The position numbers were made by a program, and so were the translations under genes. Shown here piece by piece: positions 30,300 to 42,950 of a stretch of DNA of 64,000 nucleotides (position 1 is the first letter of the stretch; each line of letters starts with the position of its first letter). Source of the stretch: Prorocentrum cordatum (Eukaryota; Sar; Dinophyceae; Prorocentrales; Prorocentraceae). The stretch spans positions 1-64,000 of the forward strand of contig CAUYUJ010019086.1 of NCBI GenBank assembly GCA_963575745.1. Direction: 5' to 3'. The notes beneath the pieces are model-generated. The model was not told where the DNA came from, made no database searches, and was given only the letters and a program-made list of their open reading frames with translations.

Positions 30300-31743
30300 A
30301 TTACGCGCTGTGCGACGAAATAGAGGCTGTAAATGTTATGACTGAAGCTGGCGTCAACCCTGGCTTGTTTTGCCGGCCGCCCGATAGTCGAATGGTGGGC
30401 GACCTTCTCGCGACGAGGTTGCCTTGTCAGAAGTGGCAAAGCCCAGGCGCGGCACACTGCATCAACAAAATGTCGTTCCTCTCGCTGCCATTCCGAATTC
30501 GCGGGGCACTTCTTCAAAGCGGACTGCCACCCATGCCCATGCAACAAGACGAAAGGATCACCCCACAAATGCGCAGCGCCAAGACGTGCACGGCTGCAGC
30601 GCTCTCTCTTCCGTGCGTTGCACTGCTGGTCCTTGATGCTGTCCCACCAGCAGCGCGATCGAGCCACGCGGCCTCCTTGTCGCGGCCCCGCCACGCACAC
30701 CGAAACAGATTCTGCAGAACTCGATGGTGAGCGAAAAGGTGTCGACCACTTGCTTGCCCATTTCTGGGTGCGCACGCAAGTGCGCTTGTTGTACATGCGC
30801 AGGTTCTCCTCGGGCACCCCCCGCATCTTCAGGACTCTCCGCGGCAAACCGAACTCCCAGCGCTTCAAAGATAGTAGATCGGTGCCCGTAAGGACCCAAG
30901 ATCCCGAATCGAAGGCAGCAGAGGTACCTGGGCCAGCGGTCCACGCGCGCAGTTTCGCCTCCGCGCCAGCATTCGCCCACATGTTCTTTCCAGCTTTGGA
31001 TAGCTGGCGCTGCAGACTCCTCCGGGCACATCCCGCTCCGTCCAATAGCGAGCCCAGACACTCCAGTTCCGACACGCACTTGAACGACATCACCTCCCCC
31101 GCGGCAGAGACAGACAGCGAATGACACGATCCTAGGAGCGAACCGCCATGGAGAAGTTCCAGCGATGCCGGCTTCCGCTTCAGCTTGTATTCGTAGATAG
31201 CGTCGCAGAGCTCCTGGGCCACGATCTCCAGGTGACCGGTGCAAGATGCGATTAACCAGAGGTTGTCAGCGTACACGATGAAGTCGAGCAGATCGTCGCC
31301 GTCGTCGGCCCTGCAGCCCATCCCCCGGTCCAGCCAGACGGCCACCAGAGGTTGAAGGAAGGATTCAAGAAATAATCTGGCCACATCTGGAGTCGCGACG
31401 CCGCCCTGTTTGCCCCGCGGCTAGAAGCGAAAGGCTGCGTTGAACCTGCTCCGCCCAGCGAGATGGCGCCCGTCATGTAGCTCAACTCGCGCATAATTGC
31501 ATGGATTAGTTGGCTTGGGACTCCCTTGGTTCTTAATCCAGTCGCAAGCTCAGCATGGCCGATCGCATCAGAAAATATCGCAAGGTCATGATTAGCAACA
31601 AGTACTGGGAAACCCCACGCGGTTGCGCACTGAAGGGTGGAACGAAGATGCGCAGTGACATCGCGCGCCCTATGGCCGCGCTGGAACCCGCATGAGCGCA
31701 CATAAACTGAAAGAGAAATCGAACGACATGGAATACTTAACAA
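30200..31743 (-). pseudogene. LINE C reverse transcriptase fragment
   Basis: Upstream frame (31,743 to about 31,400): CGFQRGHRARDVTAHLRSTL and VLVANHDLAIFSDAIGHAEL, a plausible motif A (HDLAIFSDAI). Near 31,400 the frame shifts; the downstream frame reads VARLFLESFLQPLVAVWLDR after a Gly-Gly motif B, then motif C FIVYADNLWLIAS. Motif C has Asn in place of the second Asp (AAC). The thumb continues with GSWVLTGTDLLSLKRWEFG. The frameshift between motifs A and B makes it a relic. The same Asp-to-Asn change is seen in LINE A and DIRS-2. Confidence 0.6.
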
Positions 31744-32154
31744 TCTTGCCTACCATGTGGAGAACTCACTCAGACACTGTTCATTCATTATTTCATGGCA
31801 GATTCCGCAGCGTCATCATCGCTGGAAGCACCACCTCTGACTTGCACGCGGGGTCAAAGGTTTGCGGCTGGAAACCTCAAGCCCAGAACATGGTGCGCAT
31901 AGCCTGACTTACGCACAGTCTGGCACAAACACGCTGAAACTGTAGTGGAGCACGGTTGGCCTTCCGGCAGAAAGCTCTCCAAACTTTTCGGCCAGCTACG
32001 ACCTGGGTCAGATCTCCTCAAGCGGACCTTCACGCAGTAGCGCTGGGCCAGCCCAGCTGGAGCGAAGCTTCTCGAAGCCACCCAGGAGAGAACAGCGCAC
32101 CCACCATCTGACGTCGCGTGGCGCGGTATCCCCAGACGCCCAGCGGAAACATTA

Positions 32155-32176
32155 TCCTCATCATCATCAGCCTCAC

Positions 32177-32217
<41 letters not shown>

Positions 32218-32225
32218 CCAACAAC
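32155..32225. repeat. Short (ATC)n array
   Basis: About 70 bp of CAT triplets upstream of LINE C on its strand. Confidence 0.95.
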
Positions 32226-34190
32226 ATTATCCTGACTCGCGGCCATAGGTCGCGGCGCTCGCTTGGCAGCTGCGAGCCCGAATCGCGCCCAAAGAGACCC
32301 AAACGAACCTGTTCCGTTTTGTCATCATCCTCTTCCTCCACCACCTGCTCTCATATTCCCGCTTCATCAAGAGCACCACGCGTCCCCACCTGGGCTTCTG
32401 AGAACTTACTTACAGGCTCCCATGGAGGGAAGGACGACTCAGGGAAAAGGGTAATAACGATCCCCTCGAGGCAGAGTCCTCTCCCCGTCAGCCCCAGCGC
32501 CTGAACCACACTATCACTAGATGGAGGGGCGGAAAAGAGAAGATGTCGGGCACGCACAGAGGCGCCTGAGTGATCCGCGCAGCCCCTTGAACAACTCATC
32601 CACAGCCATCGTGTCACAAGAGAAAAAGCGCTGCAAAAACAAACGAAAATCCGAAGCGAGCCTCAGTTTCGAAAACAATTGTCCGACCTAGATTTACGGA
32701 GCGGCCCGAGAATGAATGCACTCGATCGAGTGGGCATTATAACCTGGCACATGGGCAGTCTCCCCATCCTCATCCCTTGCACGAAGATCTCCGGGATGAT
32801 GCGGTTATAATGCGACGGACGGCATAGCGGCGCCAGCCGCTCCATTTTTCAGCTGCATGCGCCCCTGCTAAGTATTTGAACCAAACGCACCCAACGGCAG
32901 GCGGCTGGCGGATTTCAGGAAGGCAGGAAGGAGCCACAGGCAACGACTCCCCTCGCGGCACATCTTCACCCCAAGCGCCAGCCGTCAGCACGCCGCGCCA
33001 GGAGGCAACAACCCCCAGAGTACTCTACAACGCTTTCTAGCCACGCAGTGCCTAGTCCTGCTGCAGAGGGGCAGGCTCGATCGCTGCGCAGACCCCAACT
33101 TGGTTCGCCAGGCCCGCGGGGCGTCCCAGCGCTGATAGTTCGGCCGACCACGTCACCCCACGGCTCGCTTCGACCTCGCTTACCAATTCCAACCGTCATT
33201 GTCGTTATTGTCACATTTCTTCTCGGAATGCTTCTTCCACGATGACTTCTCAGACGCGCCATTCCATGAACTGTCTCGCACGCGCCTGCCCCCCGAGCTC
33301 CAGTCGCCGCCGCCGGCGCTGCCAACCTCACTACTTTGCCCCACCACGCACCGACATCTTTCCAGCGACTCGCACCGTCATCGCGGCCGCAGCGTCAGTT
33401 GGATGAGGAAGCGCTCCAACCCCCCTTGCCTCCGACCTCACTTCCACCAAGCCCCCCCCCCCCCCTTGCCATAGGACTGATATTTTCCGGCCGGGGCGCC
33501 ATCATGTCCGCCACGATGCCCGCCGCTGCCGATCCTTTCCTTCTGCTCCCCTTAGAGGGGTCACCGGATCGCGCGATGTCGGGCGCCGTCTTTTTCTTCT
33601 ACCAACCGCGCCCAGACTCCGAGCTCGGCTTCAAACCAACAGGCCCCACCGCACCCGACCCCGGCGGAAGCGGCGAAGGCACGGCCGAATTACCAGCCGA
33701 CGACGCGGCGGCGCCATGTTCCGTCATAGAATGCGTCTCCAATTCAGGAAATCCCTATCACCACGATACCATCTCACCAGATGCCATGCCTCCCGATTGC
33801 CCCGCCCACGTTCTCCCGCGCAGCCACCGATCGAACGGGAGCATAGACGCCGCATTCTGTTCCGAAGATATCCAGCACATCTTGCATGGCAGCCCCCAAG
33901 GGCAGGATAGAGCCGGATTTGAATCCCCGTCATAAGGGGGAGGCAGCCGGGCCCACGAGGGACGCAGCATCCAGAGCTCGCACGCCCACCCACATCTCCT
34001 CGCAGCGCTTTTGCGCGCCGTGGCCAGAACAATCGCGGAACACGCGCTCGATTTCCCCGTCGTCGCGCACGCCCGCGGGATCTGCACAGCGACGGGGCGC
34101 ATCGATCACTACGAGAGCCATGTCTCGCGCAAGCCATGTCTCGCGCAAACACTTCGGGGACTGCAAGCTGCGAGGAAATCAAGTGCAAGG
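32226..34190. other. Unassigned region
   Basis: Roughly 2 kb with no recognisable gene, RNA or well-defined repeat. Open frames on both strands are short to moderate and of random-looking composition. A C-homopolymer occurs near 33,455-33,468. Exons of the dispersed glycosyltransferase gene could be hidden here but none was recognised. Confidence 0.4.
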
Positions 34191-36320
34191 GCGTAGGCAC
34201 CCGTAGAACTGCGGAAGTGCCAGGGTGGCCGCAGCCAAGTGAACCGACTGCCAAAGGCCGAATTGTGTGCCCAGTGGGGGCATGAGCATCAGCCAGCTGC
34301 GGAGTGCCAGGGTGGCCGAGGCCAGAAGGTCCAACAGCAGCGGAACGCACGAACGCGAGTGAATTGAGCACCCGAAGCTGCAGCGCGGCCGAAATGGCGC
34401 GGGAGCACCACACTGGTGGGGATACTTTTTCGGTCGCGCCCACCAGCGAAGGCGCTAGCGGAGTCAGAAGCGCTACGGGTCACGACAGCGGCCTAATTAG
34501 CAGCTAAACGCGCCGCGAACCGCCCGGCCCACTCATCCAGCAGCGGCTGACTGCGCGGGGGGGGCGGCAAGCTGAGGGCGCCCAAGAAGCTCGCGCACTT
34601 GCAGCACGGCAAAATGCCGGTGAATTCAAGATGCGCCGAATGGGCTCGTGGGGATACTTTCTCGGTCGCGGCCGCGAGGCGGTCAGGCGGCAAGAGCCAA
34701 GTCCGGGACGCGAGCTAAGCGAATTAGCTGAGACAGGCGCAAGCCGGCCGGCCCACTCAGACAGCAGCCGCGAAGCTGAAGAGGAGGAGCTGACGGCGGA
34801 CGGCGCCCTGCAAGCTCGAGCACGCGCACAGGACAAAGTGTCTCGGAATTCAGTGCTTGCCATGGCGCCACCCATACAGTAGAGACGTGGACCACGATGG
34901 TGGAGTCCGTCATGCTGGGCGGTGGCAAGTAAGAGGCCATTGGAGTGAGTCGCCAGCGGGGCGCCAGGCTCCAAACGCCCTGACGACTTGAGCTAGCCAG
35001 AAAGGCTGAGCAGTCGTGAGCCGTGGTGCAACGCACCTGGGGAAGCTGAAGGTGGGCCCGTAACACTGTACCTGCTGCGGAAGGCTGTACCACTGTGCAC
35101 CAGAGCCAGCCCCTGTCGGACCACCGCACAGCGCAAGGGGGAACCGAGCGTCTGTGGGCCACGCAGCGCGTGCCGGCAAGGCGGGGCCACTGAGTTTGGG
35201 GGGGAAACCGCTGGCGTGGTCAGCATCGCCAGCGAGGAAGAGTAGGGGGAGCTGCACTGGTGGTGGTCGTGCCCTGACGGCGAGAAAGGTCGAACTGTAC
35301 CTCACGGGGCACGTGGCGCCAGGGCGAGCGGGGCGTGCCGATGTCATAGGGCGATGCGCCTGGGGGGAGCTGCACGGCGGTAGACACGAGGGCCATCGGA
35401 CGCAAAGTCAGACCCAGCCCGCAGCTGGCACTTCCGCCCAAGCTCCCGGAACGTCAACGAACACCACGTGGCCCTCCAGGGTCGCAGCTAACCGCCGCTG
35501 AGAGTGATGAGACAAACCACGCACATCGATGGACACGGGCGGCCTAGGGAGGGGGGGCCACAACACCGACGTCGGACAGTGCGCCTGGCGGGCCCCGTGG
35601 CAAGAGCGGGGGACACCCGCCTGGCCCCAGAGGGGAGAGGCGGGGGGAACGCCGCCCCTCCCCTCGGCCTGGTCCCGCACCCGTGGGACAGGGGAAATGG
35701 TTATTGGTTCCTCCAGGGTCGCAGCTGATCGCCGCTCAAGACAATGAAATGGTGGGTGGGTCCTTCGAAGGTAGTAAAGCCGAGGGAGGGCGGGGTCCTG
35801 CGTGGACCTCCGGTTGCGCTGGATGTTGGTCCGTCCCCGCGGAGAGTGATACCTCAGCGGAGATGGTGGGTGTTGGTCCTCCAGGGTCGCAGCTGACCGC
35901 CGCTGAAGTCTGTACTTCTCAAAACTGTGACCTGGCTAGATCGAGCCCGCCGCCGCGCAGGCGGGGGGGATCCAGTGGCCGACCCCCCGCCTCCGGCGGG
36001 CGGGTTGGCTGTCGTCGTCGGACAGCAATGTGCATGAGCCCGGGGCCTGTCTGCCCGGGCCAGGCCGGCAGCGCCGTGCCCGAGAGGGTGAGATGTCGGG
36101 CACTGGGGGGGGAGACCCTCCGCGTCGGGCCCGAAAAGGAAGATAGGTCCACTTGTTCAGTGTGGGCTGTCTAGCTATGCCGCGCCGTGGGCGAGATGTG
36201 GGGCTAGCCTACGCCCCAGCGGAGGTTGCCCCCAGGTATTACGGCCTGAGCCGGGCGCGGCGAGGACAAGTTTCCTTGGGCAGGAAAACCAGGGATGCTG
36301 AGGCGGGCCGTGTCCGGCAC
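34190..36320. repeat. GC-rich region with degenerate tandem-like repeats
   Basis: GTGCCAGGGTGGCCG recurs about 95 bp apart near 34,215 and 34,310. GTGGGGATACTTT with TCGGTCGCG recurs 233 bp apart near 34,415 and 34,648. CCTCCAGGGTCGCAGCT recurs near 35,472, 35,710 and 35,878. GGGGAGCTGCAC recurs 127 bp apart near 35,247 and 35,374. Together these suggest old, diverged tandem repeats. No gene recognised. Confidence 0.5.
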
Positions 36321-36322
36321 AG

Positions 36323-36712
36323 TCAGCCTTGGGTGTAGGAGTCGTCTTTTACCCACCAGCGGGCGCGCTTGTCCGAGTATCGGTCGTCCCCCCTAGGGGA
36401 GTACCGATTGCCCCTTCCTTTCCAATCTGAATCCGTCCATGGGGCTTCACGCCGATCCCACGCGGTCCATTCCTGCCAGCCCTGCCACTGGCTGGGGGTT
36501 GCTGTACCGATGGCTCCAGCCCAGCGGTCCTGTGCAGCCGCGGGAGCGACAGCTCTGCCCTCGGTTGCCCATGGGGCAGGCTTGTCGCTGCTGCCGTAGT
36601 CGCGCGGGGCATGCGCACGGGCGTCGTGGCGCACGGAGTTCACGTGCTTATCCCTAACTGCTGTCCAGTTTACGCCGAGCCCGAGCGAAGCGTCAAGAAT
36701 CCTCTCCTCCAT
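36323..36712 (-). CDS. Hypothetical 129-residue open frame
   Basis: ATG at 36,712, stop at 36,323. Rich in Trp, Arg, Asp and Gly in its second half (WQGWQEWTAWDRREAPW, GRGNRYSPRGDDRYSDKRAR), unlike the pyrimidine tract upstream or the GC repeats downstream. Such basic, Trp-rich segments occur in gag-like N-termini and RNA-binding tails, but I recognise no family. It may be an exon or a remnant. Confidence 0.3.
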   Translation of the reverse strand: MEERILDASLGLGVNWTAVRDKHVNSVRHDARAHAPRDYGSSDKPAPWATEGRAVAPAAAQDRWAGAIGTATPSQWQGWQEWTAWDRREAPWTDSDWKGRGNRYSPRGDDRYSDKRARWWVKDDSYTQG

Positions 36713-37250
36713 CCCTCAATTCCTCATATCTTCCTTTCTACATTTCCTCATTTCTTCCTTTCCACCGTTCATCCGTTCCTCTTTTCCTCCGTTCCTGCTT
36801 TCCTCGTTTCCGTATCCTCTCCGCCCTTCACTTCCCCTCCTCATCATTTCCCCGGTCCTCCGTTCCTCAATTCCTCCGCCCCGCATGTCTTCGTTGGTTG
36901 GTTTCCTCATTTCCTCATGCATTTCTTCCCTGCTTCCTCCTTTCCTCGCGTCCTCACGAGAAAAAACTTCCTTATTGCCCCATGCCATCATGTCCTCGCT
37001 TCCTTCTGTCAATATCTGAAAACATTATCCTTCCCCCTTGTCCTCCATTACTCATGTCTTCATTGCCTTTTCCTTCGTTCCTCAAATTCACCGTACCTCC
37101 TGTCCTATTTCCATACGTTCCTCCTTGCATCCCATTCCTCCCCCTTCTCCCCCCTCCTGCCCTTTGTTCCACATCCTCCCCCATCCTCCCCCTTTATCCC
37201 CCTCCTTCCGCCTTCCTACCTCTTCCTCCCCCTCCTTCCCGCGGCCAGAT
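36700..37250. repeat. Polypyrimidine (TTCCTC)-rich tract
   Basis: About 550 bp of degenerate CCTT/TTCCTC on the plus strand. Frames through it are artefacts. Confidence 0.85.
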
Positions 37251-37457
37251 TCGATGCAGTTGGAAAATGTTCTTGTGGCGAGAGGGGAGAATGGGATCGG
37301 CGCAGTAGTTAATAGTTGGCGCACCCCCAAGGGAGGGGGAGAGGGAGGAGGGCAAGGAGGGAGAGAGGGAGGGGGGCTTCAAGAGAGTTCATTGGGTTCT
37401 GCACGTTTCTCAAATATCCATGGCTTTTAGCGGTTCACCTGGTTTTCCAGAAACGAC

Positions 37458-37620
<163 letters not shown>

Positions 37621-37849
37621 GAGAGGGCTCCTCAGCGAAATCGGGCTGCACCACCTTTTGCGAGACAAGCGTGCTCCTGGCCTTGCACCCGGTGGCTGCC
37701 TCGATCCGCCACCGTGCCGCGAGGCGCGAAGTGGAGTTTTCCCAAGGTCCATGTGTCCTCCGTGCTCTGTACTCAGGACACTGGGATTATTGTACGCTAA
37801 GGGCTGGAGCCCCAGATTCCCCAATTTCCTGGGCGGTCCCGCGCGTTCC

Positions 37850-38560
37850 CGGGCTGCCCCGCGTGACTCTGCTAGAGGCAAGACGGCCCCAAGACGGGCC
37901 AAGACGGCCCCAGAAAGCGCCCGAGAGGGTCCAGGAGGCCTCCAAGACAGCCCAAGAGCGCTCCAAGAAGCCCAAGATGGCCCCAAGACGGCCCAAGAGG
38001 CCCCAAAGAAGCCCCAAGAGCGCTCAAAGAGAACCCCCAGGAGGGCCCACAGAGGCAAAAATCATGGATTTCCCTTGTGTGTTTCTATGTTTTCCGCGTT
38101 CTCGCATTTTCGGGCTTCCGATGGTCCAAGATGGCCTCAGAGGCCCCCAAGGCCGCCCCAAGACGGCCCAAGAGGCCCCCAAGAGGGTCCCAAGACGGTC
38201 CAAGAGAGCCTCAAAACAGCATGAAAGGCGCCCAAGATCGCCCAAGAGGGCCCCAAGACGGCCTCAAAAGGGGCCCAAGAGAGGGAACACGAACCGACAG
38301 TTCGAGCCTTCCGCCCCAAGAGGCCTCCAGGAGGCTCCAAGAGGCCCCCAAGGGAACCCAAGAGGCCCCCTAGAGGCCCCACGAGGCCTCAAACAGGCCC
38401 CCCAACGGCCCCCAAGAGGCCTCAAAACTGCTTCCAAGGCGCCCCCAAGAGGCCTCCCACGGTAGTTATTCAAACGAACATCCAAGAGGCCTCTGAACCA
38501 CAACGCAAGCACGGTGGCGGGATGGGCCGAAGGCCACTAGATCCGCCGCCCCCTGTCGAT
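37850..38560 (+). repeat. Dispersed AAGAGGCCC-type repeat, copy 1
   Basis: Dense CCAAGACGGCCCAAGAGGCC motifs at about 12-bp spacing enclose an AT-richer island (AAAATCATGGATTTCCC, 38,058) and a second landmark (GGAACACGAACCGACAG, 38,284). It ends in GCACGGTGGCGGGATGGGCC (38,508). The same landmarks in the same order occur at 48,270-48,975. Confidence 0.8.
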
Positions 38561-38689
38561 TCATCACAGGGGTGCCTGGCGTGCTGAACCCTCTCGGTTT
38601 TGGTTTTGGTGCTTTTTCCAAAAGAACTCCCCAATGGGCTTCGGCCCGACCCGCCAGCCACCCGTAGATCGCCCAATTCCCGGAAAATC

Positions 38690-39960
38690 CTCCTAGACGG
38701 CTCAAGATGGCGTCCAAGATGGCCACGTTGGCCCAAGATGGCCTCCAGGATGGTCCAAGATGGCCTCCAAGTCCGCCCAAGATGGTCCAAGACGGCCTCC
38801 AAGATGGCCCAAGAGAGTCCAAGACGGCCCAAGACGGCCAAAGAGGCCCCCCAGAGGCCTCAAAGACGGCCCAAGAGGCCTCCAAGAGGTCCTCCAGGAG
38901 GGCCCGAAGAGGCCAAAATCATTAATTTTCCTTAGGCTTTTGAAGGATTTGGGGATTTGCTTCTTCTCGGCATTCCGACGGCTCAAGACGGCCCAAGCGG
39001 CCCCCAAGATCGCCCAAGAGGCCCCCAAGAGGGCCCCATGCGGCCCAAGTGGCCTCCAAGACGGCCCCACGAGGGCAAGACGGCCCAAGAGGCCTCCAAC
39101 ACGCCCAAGATGGCCTCCAAGACGCCCAAGATGGCCTCCAAAACGGCCCCGAAGCGCCCCAAGAGGGCCCCAAGTCGGCCCAGACAGGCCTCCAAGACGG
39201 CTCCCGACGGCGTCAGACGTGCCAGGAACCCACCAGGATGGTCGAAGTTGGCTCAAAGCTGACCCAAGACGGCCCAAGAGGCCCCCAAGAAGGCCTCCAG
39301 GAAGGCCAAAGAGGCCAAAAACACGGATTTGCCTAAGGTATTTGACAGATTTTGACATGTGCTTCTTTTCGGCCTTCCGACGGCCCGAGACGGCCCAAGA
39401 GCCCCCAAAGATCGCCGAAAGATCGCCCAAGAGGCCTCCAAGATGGCCCCAGAACGGCCCAAGAGGGCCCCAAGACGGCCCCCAAGACGGCACAGGAGGC
39501 CTTTAAGACGCCCAAGATGGCCTCCAAGACGGCCCTGGAGCATTCCAAGAGGGCCCCAAGTCGGCCCATAGAGGCCCCCCAAATGGCTTCCGACGGCGTC
39601 AGACGGACCAGGAGCCCACCAAGAAGGCCGAATATGACCCTAAGATGGCCCAAGACGGCCCAAGAGGCCTCCAGAGGGACTCCAAGAAGGCCCGAAAAGG
39701 CCAACATCATTGATTTGCCATGGGTTCTTGAAGGATTGTGGCATTTGCTTTTTTCCGGCCTTCCGACGGCCCGAGACGGCCCAATTGCCCACAAAGATCG
39801 CCCAAGAGGCCCAAGACACGGCCCCAAGAGGCCCCCAAGACGGCCCAAGAGGTCTCCAAGACGCTCAAGATAGCCTCCAAGACGGCCCAAGAGCCCTCCA
39901 AGACGTCCTCCAAGAAGGCCCGAAAGGGTCAGAATGGCCTCCAGACGGCCAAGATGACCT
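38690..39960 (+). repeat. Dispersed AAGAGGCCC-type repeat, tandem copies of about 390-400 bp
   Basis: The AT-rich island followed by CTTCTCGGC-CTTCCGACGGC recurs near 38,917, 39,317 and 39,703, steps of about 400 and 386 bp. Between islands are CCAAGANGGCC motifs. Both strands stay largely open because the motif lacks stops, so many 70-270-codon frames here are false. Confidence 0.85.
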
Positions 39961-40084
39961 TCAAGATGCCCAGATGTTTCCCGAAGGCTTTCCAAACCAA
40001 TCCGGGGAACACGTGGTCCGATAGCTTGGCAGACCTCTGGCCACAACCTTCGGCCACTTAGGCGCTTCCAAAAAGGCAGGGGGC

Positions 40085-40540
40085 GGCGGTGGTTCGCCGT
40101 AGGCGTCTTCGATATGCTTGGCAAGCTGCTCAAGATTTAACAGCTCGACCGAAGCCAACGACGCGTTCTCTCTCCCTCCCATCAGTGTTGACTGCACCTG
40201 TTGAGCAAGATCGGCCTCTGACTCTGGGTGGTCCGTCGCAATGAGCACCACGCACTTCTGGGACGTGCGCTCGCTAAGGATGTTCTTCACACACTGGGCA
40301 GCCCGCACATTCTCGCGACAGCCCGCACGGCAGTTGCCGGAGTGCCGGACGTGCAGGCCAACTTTGAACACGTCGGCATGATCCCTCAGCATCTCGTCTA
40401 CGGGGATCCGCACGGAGTCCTTGAAGGCCCAGGCGGCATGAAAGAGGGCGCCGTACCCCAAGAGGACGCTGGTGCCGAAAAGCGACTTCGCACGACGCGT
40501 TGCCTCAAATGGGGCGATAATGTTCCCCCCACGCATGCTC
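40085..40540 (-). CDS. Middle exon of a fucosyltransferase-like gene
   Basis: Minus-strand open segment with strongly protein-like sequence: GALFHAAWAFKDSVRIPVDE, then DVFKVGLHVRHSGNCRAGC, KCVVLIATDHPESEADLAQ and VELLNLEQLAKHIEDAYGE. VGLHVRH corresponds to the nucleotide-sugar-binding HxR motif of fucosyltransferases, and the ATDHPES stretch to the second conserved strand. Paired Cys suggest a secreted or luminal enzyme. Boundaries are approximate; upstream it runs into an ATC array and downstream into the AAGAGGCCC repeat. It fits between the exon at 46.7-45.9 kb and the candidate exon at 26.6 kb. Confidence 0.55.
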
Positions 40541-40554
40541 CTCATCCACCACCC

Positions 40555-40560
40555 TATCGT

Positions 40561-40591
<31 letters not shown>

Positions 40592-40750
40592 ATCATCAGC
40601 ATCAGCAGCAGCAGCATCATCAGCATCATAAGTATAATGCTCTTTAAAAGCTGGTATGATTATTCCTCATCATCTTCGCCACATTCACCATCATCACCAT
40701 CATCATCAGCATCCTCATCTTTTCAATCGTCACCATCGGTGTCGTCACAC

Positions 40751-40810
<60 letters not shown>

Positions 40811-40860
40811 GCATCATCCTCATCATCATTAGTTATAATCATCAACAAAATCACCATTAT
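40555..40860. repeat. (ATC/CAG)n triplet array
   Basis: Triplet repeats with a short unique insert at 40,630-40,680; intronic if the glycosyltransferase exons are joined. Confidence 0.95.
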
Positions 40861-41159
40861 AAACATATTGGCATATATTTCTTCATTATCGACATCATTG
40901 CCGGCACATGAATCCCACCAGCCCTTTGGGCGTGAGTGGTTTAGAGAGCCCGCTCTGTTCTCAACCCCCCTTCTTCCCCTTCGGGGAAGGGTTTACCCCT
41001 CCCCCTACCCCCTCCCCCTGGGCCTGGAGAGGGCGCCCCGCGGGTGGTTGGAGGGGTCTTTTTCGACTCCTGGGAGGGCTAAAATTCGACACCCCTCACG
41101 AGGATTCTGGCCCCGACGGGGGGAGGCAGAAAAATGCTCGCCTCATCTGTGATCGATCG

Positions 41160-41480
41160 CCCCACAGATGGCCCCAAGATTCCTCCCAGACCCCTCCCAG
41201 AGAGTCCCAAGAGGCCCCAAGAGGCCTCCAAGAGGCCCCCAAGATGCCCCCAAGAGGCCCCCAAGAGGCCCCAAGAGGCTCCCCCGAGGCACCCAAGACG
41301 CTCCTGGAAGCCCCTGGAGCCGCCAAGAGGCCCCCAAGACGCCCCAAACGGCCTCCAAGAGGCTCCCAAGAGGCCCGAAGAGGCTCCCCCAAGGCACCCA
41401 AGACGCTCCTAGAAGCCCCTGGGGCCGCCAAGAGGCCCCGAAGACGCCCCAAAAGGCCTCCAAGAGGCTCCCAAAACGAC
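41160..41480 (+). repeat. AAGAGGCCC-type repeat with a 105-bp tandem duplication
   Basis: GGCACCCAAGACGCTCCT occurs at 41,288 and 41,393, giving two copies of a 105-bp unit within the 12-bp motif field. Confidence 0.8.
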
Positions 41481-41740
41481 TCACACCACGACGAGGGCCC
41501 CGAACGACTCACACCACGAGGAGCCCGAACGAGTCACACCAGGAGGAGGGGCCCGAACGACTCACACGACGACGAGGGGCCCGAACAACTCACACCACGA
41601 GAAGCCCGAACGACTCACACCAGGACGAAGAGCCCGAACGACTCACATCACGAAGAGCCCGAACGATTCACACCAGGAAGAAGGGCCCGAACGACTCACA
41701 CCAGGACGAGAAACCCCAAACGACTCAAACCACGAGGAGC
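41475..41740 (+). repeat. About 30-bp minisatellite (CGAACGACTCACACC)
   Basis: Roughly nine degenerate copies of a unit containing GCCCGAACGACTCACACCA followed by variable GAGGAG or GACGAG. Confidence 0.8.
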
Positions 41741-41939
41741 GCTTTCTCTCCCTCCTCCTCCGCCTCGTCCTTCTCCCGCTCCCACCACAAGGAGGATGTA
41801 CAAGGAGGCGGGAGGAAGGAGGAACAGGGGAGATATGCGGGGGCAGGCGGAAACACGCCTGAAAAACACGACTGACGGCATGCTTCGCAAGAGTTGCTGT
41901 TTTGAGATGGGCTGGTGGGGATACGCGAAGCGTAAATAA

Positions 41940-42009
41940 TTATCATCATCAGCATCAGAAGCACCATCAGCATCAGCATCATGATCATCGTCGACGTCGT
42001 CGTCACACT

Positions 42010-42040
<31 letters not shown>

Positions 42041-42708
42041 AGCATCATTAGCATCATCACAATCATTATCGTCAGCAGCATCATCATCACCATGCTCATA
42101 ATTAACATCATCATCATCATCGCCACCATCATCGTCTTACTCATCATCATTATCGTCGTCGTCATCGTCATCATCACATTCATCATCACAATCAGCATCT
42201 CCTTCGCCTCAGCATCAACATCATCATCGTCGTCGCAACACATCATGATCGTCTTCATCATCATCACCATAGTCGTCGTGGTCGTCGTCACATCCGTCGT
42301 CCTCATCATCAGCATCACCTTCTTCTCCATCATCATGATCATCGCCGTCGTCGTCGTCGACACATTGATCATGATTATCATGATCATCATGATCAGAATC
42401 AGCATCATCATCATCATGATCATCATCATTGTCCTCAACATGATCACCGCCGTCGTTACAGTGTTCATCATCATCAGCTTCTGCTTCTGCAGAATCATCA
42501 TCCTCGTCACATTCACCATGTTCAGCATCAGCATCATCTTCATCATTAGTACCATCGTCATCATCATCTCCATCAGCAGTATCATCGTCATCGCCGTCGT
42601 CATCATCGTCGCCACATTCATCATCATCATCATCATCAGCGTCAGCATCAGCATCATCATCATCAACCTCATCATCGCCATCACCACATGCATCGTCATC
42701 ACCACCAA

Positions 42709-42751
<43 letters not shown>

Positions 42752-42885
42752 TTCATCATCGCCCTCGTCACATGCATCGTCATCACCACCACATTCGTCA
42801 TCTTCATCATCTTCGTCAACATCATGATCATCATCATCATCATCATGATCATCATCATCCTCATGATCATCATCATCATCATCAG

Positions 42886-42921
<36 letters not shown>

Positions 42922-42950
42922 AATCATCTCCATCATAATCATCAAGCCAA
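41940..42950. repeat. (ATC)n triplet region, about 1 kb
   Basis: ATC with CGT, CAG and TGA variants. Long Ile/Ser, His and Asp frames are artefacts. Confidence 0.97.

Larger units (their letters stand above)
29820..31745 (-). mobile_element. LINE C: 5'-truncated LINE fragment (RT-RNase H)
   Basis: Minus-strand coding remnants begin inside the RT palm and run through RT motifs B and C, a thumb region and an RNase H-like domain. No endonuclease or ORF1 is seen upstream, so the copy is 5'-truncated or was cut before the ATC array at 32,155. Triplet arrays flank it on both sides. If the glycosyltransferase exons belong together it sits in an intron, same orientation. Confidence 0.6.

Noticed and set aside
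37850-39960. Numerous 70-300-codon frames on both strands (Trp/Gly/Leu-rich or Lys/Arg/Pro-rich)
   Set aside because: They come from a stop-poor 12-bp motif field, all frames are equally open, and sequence differs between repeat copies only by motif count.
41475-42950. CRISPR-like array suggested by regular spacing at 41.5-41.7 kb
   Set aside because: Units are degenerate tandem repeats without unique spacers, and the context is eukaryotic.
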